A stretch of DNA of 21,841 bases. Source: Allomyces macrogynus ATCC 38327 (taxonomy: Eukaryota; Blastocladiomycota; Blastocladiomycetes; Blastocladiales; Blastocladiaceae). The notes below the pieces were generated by a model, which was not told where the DNA came from, did not search any database, and saw only the letters and a list, made by a program, of their open reading frames with translations. Shown piece after piece: positions 1 to 8,585 of the stretch (position 1 is the stretch's first letter; each line of letters begins with the position of its first letter). The DNA lies in contig GG745331.1 of NCBI GenBank assembly GCA_000151295.1, positions 72,377 through 94,217 of the forward strand. Direction: 5' to 3'. A program made the translations under genes and the position numbers.

Positions 1-1046
1 GCAGGCTTCAACACCACCTTTTAACATACTTAACTAATGTAATTCTATCATATTCATTCCATAAATTAACAACATATTACATCATCTGCACTCCCTCAAT
101 CCTTCATCACTACCTGCAATCGACAGCAAGCAACAAACTAGAGACGAAATAGCTCTAGCTGCCTATACCTTTGCTTAAATCTAATTTTGTAGCAACATAT
201 ACACTTAGCATAGATAGATCCCAAGACTTATATAACATAAAGAAAACACGTATGCAGATATAAATAAACGTCGTCACATCAAAAGCGAAAATACGACGTG
301 CAAATTGAGTGTCGCGACGTTGCGGCGGGCGCGGGCGGAGCGCGCGCGGGGTCGAGCTGGCGGACAGCTGACGGCAACCGGCACGGCCTTCGTCGGGCGG
401 GGAGAGAGCGCGCGTTGGCGGACACGGGGGGAGCGGTGGCAGGTGTTCAGCAGCGCGCCGCGAGCATGGCGATCGGGTCCGGTCGAGGCAACAGCAAGGG
501 CGGGTGCGTGGTGGTGGAGGCTGCAGGTCGGGACTTGGTCGGTCGTGGCAGGTGGTGCGCTGGCCGGCGGAACGGACAACAACGTGGTGGCCCGCAGGAG
601 GGGGTTGAGCGCAAAAAGGCAAGTGGCGCCCACCCTGCCTCTCTGTCAGCAGGCTGGTCCAGACCACGCCTTCCTCGTCCCCTGGACCGCCAATGACGCG
701 CACTCCTTCTGCGGGCGGGCGCACGTGCTCCGTTGGCCAACGCTGTGCCACCCCGGCCTCTACCGCACCACGTGCACATAGGCGCAGATCCACCGCACCA
801 CTACCACCACTGCAAATCAGTCGTCGGTTCATGCATGCCGATCAACATCCTCGACGACGACATTGCTGCAGCTCGTCGACGGCCAGCACCATCGCCATTT
901 GCACCCAATCGCACCAACGCCCCGACCTGCTGCACTCGACGCTGGACCTGCTGGACCTGCTGCACCTGCTGTTACCAGCCGTTTTGCGACCCGCCACCAA
1001 CAAGCCCGATTCCTTCGACCCCGAAGTGCCAACCGACACCAACACC
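1..1046. other. Region without a supported gene; AT-rich left end
   Basis: Positions 1 to about 300 are clearly AT-rich, whereas the rest of the window is GC-rich; the change is abrupt near 295-300. Reading frames cross the GC-rich part on both strands, but none shows a recognisable domain, a consistent frame or convincing splice sites. Imperfect copies of a 9-base CTGGACCTG unit lie near 943-972. The stretch just before 1047 probably holds the promoter and 5' UTR of the HMG-box gene; the AT-rich end could be the 3' region of a gene lying further left. Confidence 0.5.
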
Positions 1047-1939
1047 ATGTTCCTCTGCCGCTCGCTCCGTGCTGCCACCCCGCTCGCTGTGCCGCGGCCC
1101 GTCGCTGTCATCGCCGCCGTTCGCGGTAACTATCAATGCTCCAACACAACCAACGGTACCCCACGTGCATGATGGCCCCAATTCTCATGTCAAATCCCTC
1201 TGTCGCGGCTTATCCCTAGCCGTGCACCACGATGTGACGCCCGCCCCCGAGCCGCCCAAGCGCCAGGGCAAGGTGTGTGTTGCCGCCACCCGTGCTCCCG
1301 CTCGCTTGTGCATCAATCGCTCACGCGGAATCCATGTCGGCATCCTGTAGAACTCGTTCAGCCTCTACATTGGCGACCAGGCCGATAGGAAGCCTGCCGG
1401 CATCAAGAGCCAGGACTGGATGGCCGAGCTCGGCCGCCGCTGGCGCGCCATGCCCGAATTCGGTGCGTCCCCGCTTGCACCTGCCCTTGCTTCTGTCTCA
1501 GTTGTTGATCCGGCCAATGATCCCCTCCCCCACAGAGCGCAAGCGGTACGAGCGCAAGCTCGCCGAACTCAAGGCGCAGCACCAGCAGCTGCTCGACGAG
1601 TACCACCGCACCTACACGCCCGCGCAAATCGCGGCGCGTCAAATGATCACGGCGCAGGAGGCCGCCGAGAAGCTGGCCAAGCGCGCCAAGCGTGCCGCCA
1701 AGAAGGAGAACCCACAGGCCAAGACGTCGTTTACGCACTTCATGATGCACCTGCGGTCGACGCTGCCGGCCGACCAGGGCAAGTACATGCCCGACGTGGC
1801 CAAGTTGGCGAGCGCGCGGTGGGCGCAAATGTCGGAAGAGGATAAGGCCCACTGGATCGCCAAGGCTCAGGAGGAGAAGAATGCGCTGGCGATTGCCAAG
1901 GCGATCAATGCGCCCGCGACGTCGGCTGGGGAGGAGTAG
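1047..1939 (+). CDS. Mitochondrial double HMG-box DNA-packaging protein (TFAM/Abf2-like)
   Basis: Four exons, 1047-1125, 1220-1272, 1351-1462 and 1536-1939, give 215 residues; introns are 94, 78 and 73 bp with GT...AG ends and matching phases. The start ATG at 1047 (context AACACCATG) opens a typical mitochondrial presequence: residues 1-27 are rich in Arg, Ala and Val and have no acidic residue. Box A spans about 37-104 (PPKR start, NSFSLYIGDQ, a WMAELGRRWRAM helix). A basic Ala/Lys-rich helical linker covers about 112-138. Box B is about 139-205 (KTSFTHFMMHL, ARWAQMSEEDKAHWIAKA). Presequence plus two HMG boxes is the architecture of TFAM and yeast Abf2, which coat and compact mitochondrial DNA; TFAM also aids transcription initiation. 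There is no long basic tail after box B, so it resembles Abf2 more than vertebrate TFAM. The family call is firm; whether it activates transcription cannot be told. Confidence 0.88.
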
Positions 1940-2310
1940 AGAGAGGTAGACATTTTTTTGCTGTGTGCGGTTGCGGATTTCGCTCGTTTATTGCTTCGTT
2001 CCACTTTACCGTTTTCCATTTTGTGTGTGTGCTGCCTTTTCTCTTTGTATTAAACCCTTCACTCCTCCTCTTCGTTGTTGTTGTCGTCGTCGTCGTCGTT
2101 TGCGAGCCCGTTGGTCGCTGGTCTTGAAGAGAAAGACCGGCAACGATGGGAAGGCCGGAGCAAACCGCAACCAGACGCGCCGAAGATGCTCATTTTCAAT
2201 CATCATCACACCCGCTTGCTTCTCCTCTCCCTCGACTTCATCGTCAACACCAACTTGGACCCCGGGCCCTGCAACCTCCAACCAACGCACAACTCGCTGC
2301 AACGTCCACC
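1940..2310. other. Intergenic region between the HMG-box and crotonase genes
   Basis: This tandem intergenic stretch holds the 3' UTR of the HMG-box gene (T-run at about 1951-1957) and the presumed promoter and 5' UTR of the crotonase gene. It also contains the GTT/GTC trinucleotide repeat. No gene or RNA is seen. Confidence 0.5.
2074..2100. repeat. GTT/GTC trinucleotide microsatellite
   Basis: A short run of GTT units passes into a run of GTC units, ending at about 2100. It is non-coding and lies 210 bp upstream of the crotonase start. Confidence 0.7.
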
Positions 2311-3701
2311 ATGTCCGCCCGCGCCGCGCTCGCCGCGACGCGCGAGTCGTTTCGCAAACTCGGTCGCGGCCAAGTGCATCTCAAGTACCATCGCCACCTG
2401 CCCGTCGCGCTCGTGCAGCTCGACAACCCGGCCAAGCACAATGCGCTCTCCGGCCGGATGATGGCCGAACTCGCCGACTGGTGCGCATCGCGCCCCGCTT
2501 CGCAGGCTTCACGCTGTTGTCGCGTCAGGGCCAAAAATTCACTTTTTGGAGTTCCTGGACCGAAACCAGCGTCGACCAGCTCGACCAGCACCAGGAAAAG
2601 CTCGCGGCCGTGATCTTGACGGGGACCGGGTCGTCGTTCTGTACCGGGTTTGGTGCGTTTCGGTCCCACGCGTCCCTTCGCTCTGGGTCTGTTTAACTAC
2701 GTGAGCTGATCTGACGCGACGCGACCGTTGACAGATCTCGACGTTGCGAGCGAGCACGTCTTTGATCCGACCTCAGGCCGCGCCATGGCCACGCTCATGC
2801 ACGACTCGCTAACGCGGCTGCGCGAATTACCGCTCGTTTCGTTTGCCGCGGTCGAAGGCTATGCGATTGGGTCCGTTTCCGCTCTCCATTGGCACTTTGT
2901 TCGATCTGGACACGGTGCGCTCACACCGGTCACGATTCGTGTAGCGGCGGCGCCGAGCTCACGACCACGACCGACTTCCGCATCGTCACACACTCGACGC
3001 AGATCCGGTTCGTGCAGCTAAAAATGGGCGCCGCACCCGGGTACGCCCCCTCCCTCTCCCACTTCTCCCTCCCTTCCCACCCTCTTCCCATCTCCCTAAC
3101 CAACCTCTCCTTCCCTCCATCTAGATGGGGCGGCGGGTACCGCCTAACCCGTCTCCTCGGCCCGACCAAATCCCTGCAACTCTTCTTGTCCTGCAAGAAA
3201 CTCGACGGCGACGCTGCCGTCCGGTGGGGCCTCGCCCAGACTGTCTGCCCCGCAGGCCACGCACTGCACACGGCGCTCGACACCATAACATCGTACCTCG
3301 GCGTCCCGCTCCCCACAGAACACCACCATCCGACGTCGTCGGACCGCGTGCCCGCACGCCCGCCCGTATCCCTTGCGCACGGATCCCGCACGTCGTCGGG
3401 CGCCGCGGGACTCGATACATCGACGGCGTCGTCGGTCGAGGACGAGGCCGGGGACGCGGCGCGCGGGGTCTGGGGGCAGTTTGTGGCAATGACCGAGCCC
3501 GTCGGGCTGGAGGCCTACGACGGGCACAGTTTGAAGAGTGTGCGCGCGATCAAGGCTGCGGTGGTGGCCGGTGATCGCACGGTGCGGGAAATGGCGTTGG
3601 AGGTGGAAAGGGACGCGTTTGTCACGTGTTGGGGCAGCGAGGAGAATTTGAAAGCGTTGGAGCGCGCTGCGGCGACGGCCGCGGGCAAGAAGAGGAAGTA
3701 A
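2311..3701 (+). CDS. Crotonase-fold acyl-CoA enzyme, ethylmalonyl-CoA decarboxylase (ECHDC1)-like
   Basis: Five exons, 2311-2480, 2570-2652, 2735-2870, 2945-3040 and 3125-3701, give 353 residues; introns are 89, 82, 74 and 84 bp. All phases join cleanly, and the splices restore family motifs: NPAKHNALSG (substrate pocket), FCTGFDL, YAIGGGAEL at 127-135 (second oxyanion-hole segment) and PGWGGGYRL at about 161-169. The PGWGGG form matches ECHDC1, a metabolite-repair decarboxylase acting on ethylmalonyl-CoA and methylmalonyl-CoA, better than classical enoyl-CoA hydratase (PGAGGTQRL). Glu134 is kept; the later position that is Glu in mammalian ECHDC1 appears to be Lys156 by my unaided alignment. 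A Ser/Thr/Pro-rich insertion at roughly residues 225-275 makes it longer than the usual ~300 residues. The N-terminus is basic with Ser and Thr and could be a weak mitochondrial signal. The fold is certain; the exact substrate is inferred. Confidence 0.87.
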
Positions 3702-3724
3702 GAAGAATGAATTAATGGGATTGA

Positions 3725-4147
3725 CTAGACGACGTTGTGCGGGCGCGACTTGAACAGGTACCGGTGCCGCACGATGCCGAGCACGTGCCATTCGGTGGAG
3801 AGCGATGCGTCAGTCGTGGAGGATTTTTGGAGGACGGCAAAGGGTTTCGCGCACGGGACGAGTTTGCCGTGCAGACGGTGGTGGCCGATGATGAGTTCGG
3901 GCGTCGAGTCTGTCGGCGTGTCCTGGGATTCGTTTATGGGCCGGATCAGTATTTTTGGCGGGTGGAGAGATGCGGGAGCATCGTCAGGAATCATAATTCG
4001 CACGGCAAACCGGATCGTGCCCAGCGCCTCGCCGGCAAAGCTCGTGTCGGAACAGTCGTCGCTGGACCCTTCGAGCGTGCCCTGCAGCTCGAGCAGGACC
4101 AGGTCGCGCGGGTTACGGCTTGATAGCGGGATGTAAATTTGCGGCAT
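3725..4147 (-). CDS. CTF8: Chromosome transmission fidelity protein 8 (Ctf18-RFC subunit)
   Basis: A single-exon gene of 140 residues, the usual size for Ctf8. Family hallmarks are visible in order: an opening MPQIYIPL, a central LVLLELQGTLEG segment, the IGHHRLHGKLV motif at about residues 86-96 followed by KPFAVLQK, and a C-terminal block (WHVLGIVRHRYLFKSRP) close to the family consensus. Ctf8 binds Dcc1 and the C-terminus of Ctf18 in the alternative clamp loader that loads PCNA and supports sister-chromatid cohesion and replication checkpoint signalling in the nucleus. The gene is tail-to-tail with the crotonase gene, the two stop codons being separated by 23 bp. A family-atypical acidic/Ser stretch (SSDDCSDTS, about residues 28-36) precedes the conserved half. 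Recognition is by motif memory, but the match is strong. Confidence 0.88.
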   Translation of the reverse strand: MPQIYIPLSSRNPRDLVLLELQGTLEGSSDDCSDTSFAGEALGTIRFAVRIMIPDDAPASLHPPKILIRPINESQDTPTDSTPELIIGHHRLHGKLVPCAKPFAVLQKSSTTDASLSTEWHVLGIVRHRYLFKSRPHNVV

Positions 4148-4507
4148 GTTGCGTTCAGTTCGGGCAAGCGCAAGGGAATGTTGGACAAAAACGCTGGTTG
4201 GGAAAATATCCAGTCCTTCAACGAGCTTGTTTGCCCCTTGCTACAATCGCCCTGATCTAAGTCATCATCCTGTCGCACTGGCGCGATGATGCAGTTTATC
4301 GCTGGATATGGGGGGAAAAAATTTGTCTCTTGATGTTTAACTATACACGCAGCAAATCGCGAGGAAACAAGCCAATGTGCAACGAATACAAGACCAAAAC
4401 CGACGCCAAATACATCAAAAAGGACAAGAAACGATGCGCGATGCGTGACAGGGATATCAACTGTGCCGCGCTCGAGAATACACACGAAGCGCAACCAACA
4501 GGGGCAT
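4148..4507. other. Intergenic region upstream of CTF8
   Basis: About 360 bp between the glycosyltransferase stop and the CTF8 start, both on the minus strand. It must hold the fusion gene's 3' UTR and the CTF8 promoter. It is less GC-rich than the genes around it and has a homopolymer-rich stretch at about 4310-4325. No ACGCGT cell-cycle box and no further gene was seen. Confidence 0.5.
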
Positions 4508-6782
4508 CTACGGCGCAGGCAACCCGGCCACGTCCTCCGGGTACGTGCACCGCTCGTCCTTGCCAACGGACCAGGGCGTGCAGTATCGGAAGTGGTAGTC
4601 GCCGGCCGTCAGCTTCTCGAGCAGGCGCAAGTTCTCCTTGGCGAGCAAATCGGCCATGCGCTGCGCGACCTTATCCTTGCCCGTCCACGCGTGCGTGATG
4701 ACCGATCCGACACAGGGGCGGAACTCCCACCAGCCATTGGCCTCCTCGCACGGCGCGTGAATAAACTCCTCGCCCTTCTTGAGCGTCGGCAGGATAAAGA
4801 ACGTGAAGACATGCTGTTCGTGCGGCCACCTCGTGCGCCACATGACGGCCTCCGGGTGGTCCGAGAACGGGAACATGATCAGTTTCCGCAGCGTCGCCTT
4901 CGCCAAGTCCGTGTTGCGCACGACCCAGAACCCGCAGTTCACGGCATTCGCGTTCTCCGGCGGCTGGCCGGGCGGGTCGTCGGCCATCATAAACGAGGCC
5001 TTGTCATGGAACCCCCACCGGTCCATCATCCACTGCAAGTCCTTGTCGGGCTGGTTCACAAACGCGTCGCCGTCAAACATGACAACAATCTCGAACCGGT
5101 GCAGTGCATCGTAAATGGCCTTGAGACGCGACCAAGTACCGTGGAACCCCGGTTCGGGCGCGTCGATCCGGATCCGCTGGTAGTCGTACCCATGACGCAC
5201 CGCCCACCAGGCATTCACCAAGGCCGACGTCGTCACGTAGTCCTGCTTGCCGACGGGCTCGCTGTTGATCGGCTTGGGCGTGCGCGAATCAGCCACCATC
5301 ACCAGCACGCGCTCGCCCGTACGCAGACGGCCGGGCTGCTTGAGCCGACGGTCCCAGTGGAAAGGGGTCGAGACCTGCGTGTCGAGCGCGCGCCACATGT
5401 GTGTCATCATGTCGGCGACCGAGGCGTTGTTGATGTTCGAGACAACGGGCTCCCAGGCCGAGGCCATGCCGAGACCCGGGACGAGGTGCGGCATGTGACG
5501 CAGCGCGAGCACGACAAAGACAGACCCGGCGAGCACGCCGCCGAGGAAGTACATCAGGTACCGGAACGTGGCGTGGAAGGCCCTGGTGGTGGAAGCGAGG
5601 TAAAAATGGTTGGCATCTGCTGCTATACTTTCTTTGCTAGCTCAAAAGCAAGAAAAGAATGACGTACTGGAGACCCTTGGGCACGGCCGAGGCGTCGCTG
5701 CGGTCGTCTGCAGCCGACGCGTACATGGACAGACCGACCACGGCGACCGTCAAGCCAACGACAAACAAGAGCGACCAGTCGTGCGCGGCTGGGTAGAGCG
5801 ACGCGCCAAAGCACACAATCAGGACCGTCTTGAGGTGGTCAATGACCGACACGCGTCCAGCGTGCGCAGACTGCACGGGCGAGTTGCCGACACTCAGCGA
5901 GACAATCGTCACGACCGCGAGCAGCGCCAGCTGGCCCCAGGGCGCGACAGCGAGCTGGGCGAGCACGGGTTCGGCCTCGACGGCCATCATGGGCAGCTCG
6001 ACAAACAGGACCAAGAGCGAGATGATGCCGACGGCGTAAGGGCCCGCCGTGGCCACAGTCTGCAACGGCGACATGTCGTCAAACGACGGCACATACGAGA
6101 GCACGACGTGCGCGAGCGCCGTGAACATGGCGGCGGCGAGGGCAGCGGCCAGCCCCCACGGGTCGTCACGGAAGGCGTGCGCCGTGGCCAGGACCACACC
6201 GACCATGACCGTGACAATGGCGAGACCGCCACGACGACCACCGTTCGAGCGGAATAGAACAGCGTGCAGAGCAGCGGTCACGGGCAGACCGAGAGCGAGC
6301 GCGACCTGGTGCACTGCGACCGAGTTGATGGCGAGCGACACGTTGAGCGCAACCAAGGCCAGCGCGAGCGTGCCGCCAACAAGCAACGAGTCGCGCTTGG
6401 CGACATGGCGCGCACTGAGCGGCTGGTACCGAGAGAGAATGTGCGAGACGAGGTAGGCGGCGAGGAGAGGCACAAACGTCACGACCATGGGTCGCGGGAA
6501 GGCGACGAGAATACGCTTGGCAACGAGCACGATGCCGACGCTGGCGACAAGATTGACGAGCACGAGCCAGGCGGCGGTCGGCGGCAGGGCATAGGTGCGT
6601 TCGGCAGCGAGGTCGAGCGGCGAGGCGGCATGCATGTCCTTTTGCGCGGCCGTGGTCGAGTCGTCAATGGTGAGCGAAGCGAAGGCGGGCGACGCCGAAG
6701 GGCCGGCCAGGGTGGCGCGAGCTGCGTCGTCGTCGTCGGCCGTGGGCACGGGCGCCCACTTGGTGGCGGGCCGGGCGGCCAT
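4508..6782 (-). CDS. Apparent fusion: SLC35E3/TPT-type UDP-sugar transporter joined to a GT34-like glycosyltransferase
   Basis: Modelled as two exons, 6782-5668 and 5582-4508, giving 729 residues. Residues about 70-356 are a triose-phosphate-translocator-family nucleotide-sugar transporter with about ten hydrophobic helices; landmarks are LNVSLAINSVAVHQ, the TAGPYAVG loop and the HLKT motif at 316-319, as in SLC35E3 and plant UDP-xylose/rhamnose/galactose carriers. After a polar linker comes an extra helix (about 381-399), then a GT-A glycosyltransferase with HGYDY, W..LKAIYDAL, the FDGDAF DXD motif at 541-546 (UDP/GDP-sugar and metal binding) and NCGFWVVRNT at 587-596; the order resembles the GMA12/MNN10 (GT34) family. 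The joining intron (5667-5583, 85 bp) has a GTACGT donor, a pyrimidine tract and CAG acceptor, and a phase that links the frames exactly. With both transporter ends cytosolic, the extra helix would place the transferase in the Golgi lumen. If the intron is not spliced, there would be two genes: transporter 5637-6782 (381 residues) and transferase 4508-5554 (348 residues). Both domains are sure; the fusion is an inference. Confidence 0.72.
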
Positions 6783-6855
6783 CTTGGGTGTGCAAAGGAG
6801 TGCAAGGCTGACAGTCGAGCGCGAGAGAAGCAGCCGTTGTTGGTCAGTTCCTCGA

Positions 6856-6865
6856 GTATTTATCG
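6856..6865 (-). promoter_or_regulatory. TATA-like element of the transporter-glycosyltransferase gene
   Basis: The minus strand reads CGATAAATAC about 75-80 bp upstream of the start codon at 6782, in an otherwise GC-rich leader. Position and A/T content fit a core promoter; this is inference only. Confidence 0.35.
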
Positions 6866-7082
6866 GGTCTGGTGAATTCGGGAGGCGGCGCGGGGATGCA
6901 CAGCGGCAGGACGGGCGTTGGCCAGGCGTTGGCCGGCCCAGGCTGGGCGTTGTTGACGACGGCACACACAGAACCAAAACTCGTGGTTTGCGTGGGTTGT
7001 GTGTGTTCTGGACGCGACGACAAGTCGGCCACTTCCAAGCCACATAACGGCAGTTTGCTCAGTCAACAGTCGCCTCTCGCCC

Positions 7083-7120
7083 CCCAGCGGCTGGGCGGCA
7101 AAGAAAATTCGAATTTTCTT
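7083..7120. promoter_or_regulatory. Two adjacent palindromes (13 bp and 20 bp), candidate factor-binding sites
   Basis: Positions 7083-7095 read CCCAGC-G-GCTGGG. Positions 7101-7120 form a perfect 20-bp palindrome, AAGAAAATTC followed by its own reverse complement. The second contains two abutting GAAnnTTC units, similar to heat-shock elements except that the units touch without the usual two-base spacing. Both lie about 300-340 bp upstream of the minus-strand fusion gene. Dyad symmetry is seen directly; factor binding is a guess. Confidence 0.45.
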
Positions 7121-7890
7121 AGCCTCCGGTCAGTTGCTCGCTGGCGCGTGCTGGTTGCATGTGCATCCGCGAGCGGGCACTGGCCAGGTTGCAGCAAAGG
7201 TACGGACCCTTGACAGGTCGAATGGTTCGCGGAATGATTGTGCACGCCAGATAGCAACGATACGCGACACGAAGGAGCAACAACACCCAAACTCCTGACC
7301 AGAACGGCAGGCTAATAAGTAATTGACGACAGACAGCAGACATTATTTGTGCCTTGCATTTTGCATGTTTGTTTCAGAAGATGGCGGATTTCGGCCCGTT
7401 GGTTGGCGGACACGCTCTTGATCAATCTCAGCTGGCCTTGCCCAGGCGGCAAGGTCGCCGCTCTGGCAGAGTTTGGTTCGCCCAAGGGCCTTGCCATGGG
7501 ACGCGCGAACCCGCCCGCTCTCCGTATTTTATAATTTTTTGGCTGGCTGGCTGGGCTGGGCGCTGGAAAAGGGGCGAAAACCATGTGCGCGTGGACCTAG
7601 GGGGACTTCACGAACGACGGCGTGGCAATTGAATCTGAGAGCCTGTGTCGGCGTGCGGCACACGAGACAATCCGCTTTGCTGGTGACCAGGCCTGTCTGC
7701 GCACAGCGTGCCCTCCTAGGCGGTCCGGCACCAAAGATGGCGCCCATTGCGCAGGCCAAGTGGGGCAATCGCAGAGCCCAGGCACTGCGAAGGTGCGACC
7801 ACCAGCAGAAACAATAAGCTGACTGCGTGCCGGTCAGCCGGAAGAGGGGCGAAAGGTGCTCTCTGTTTCAAAGGTCACTGCAGGGGCGCC

Positions 7891-7909
7891 GACGCGTTCC
7901 GGACGCGTC
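7891..7909. promoter_or_regulatory. Inverted pair of ACGCGT boxes
   Basis: GACGCGT, a 5-bp spacer and ACGCGTC form an exact inverted repeat. ACGCGT is the MluI cell-cycle box bound by fungal MBF (Mbp1/Swi6-type) factors. It lies about 680 bp upstream of the SLC35A-type gene. ACGCGT is not rare in GC-rich DNA, so the role is uncertain. Confidence 0.3.
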
Positions 7910-8585
7910 GTAGCGCGTCGTCGCCTTGGAACGGATCTGTTTCGTATCAAAGTGACTTTGATGGCAGGTGGCGGAACACACTCTCTTGACGTTTCGCCCA
8001 TGGGCAAGCCACGCCGAATGCGCCACATTGATCTTCATGCGCGCACCAGCCACATGCCTTCGCCACCCGGGGGCCGTCGTGTTGCGCGCGCAAACGCACA
8101 TTGCCGCCAAGGTGGCCAGCTTGCCGACCCTTCCTTCAGCCGGCCAACGTTGCCGGGACGACGACCAAGAGACTGTTGAGCCGCCGACGGAGCGCTCGCC
8201 GCTCGCCTCTTCTCTCCTGCCGTCGCTGCCTGCTTTTGGCCGTTCCGTGCTCGGTGCAACTGCCGTCGCTGCGGTTCGAGCCCAACGTACCGCCCGACGC
8301 CCTCCAGCAGCAGCACCGCACTCCCGACAACCGCACTAGCGCTCGCCCAGCCCCTGTATCCGGCAATTCTTCGACGACGACCTTGCCGCTGCCCGAATAC
8401 ACTCTGCTACTCCGAGCGCAAGTCAACTTCTCAGCGCCTCCAGCTCCCGCCTCGTCTCGACCCTCAACCGACGGTGCTCCCTTCTCGGCCAAGCGCAGAG
8501 CAAGCGCAAGTCGACAAGCGCTCGCCGACCTGCCTGGCGAGCCCGTGCTTCCAGCCTCGAATTTTTGACCTTGCACCGCACCACG

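Larger units (their letters stand above)
6783..8585. other. 1.8-kb divergent intergenic region between two nucleotide-sugar transporter genes
   Basis: No reading frame here shows a domain or convincing splice signals. The stretch must carry both divergent promoters. It contains a TATA-like site for the minus gene, two adjacent palindromes at 7083-7120, a 7-bp-arm inverted repeat at 7436-7454 (CCTTGCC/GGCAAGG) and an inverted pair of ACGCGT boxes at 7891-7909. The last 400 bp before the plus gene are pyrimidine-rich on the plus strand, as expected of a 5' leader. Confidence 0.55.

Noticed and set aside
155..832. Minus-strand frame of 225 codons crossing the composition break
   Set aside because: Pro/Arg/Cys-rich start and an AT-derived tail; no family, splice or promoter support.
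4445..5662. Plus-strand frame of 405 codons
   Set aside because: It is the antisense of the glycosyltransferase exon; the His/Arg/Val-rich translation is a shadow.
8265..8295. GGTTCGAGCCC, resembling a tRNA T loop
   Set aside because: No five-base T stem and no cloverleaf in the surrounding sequence.
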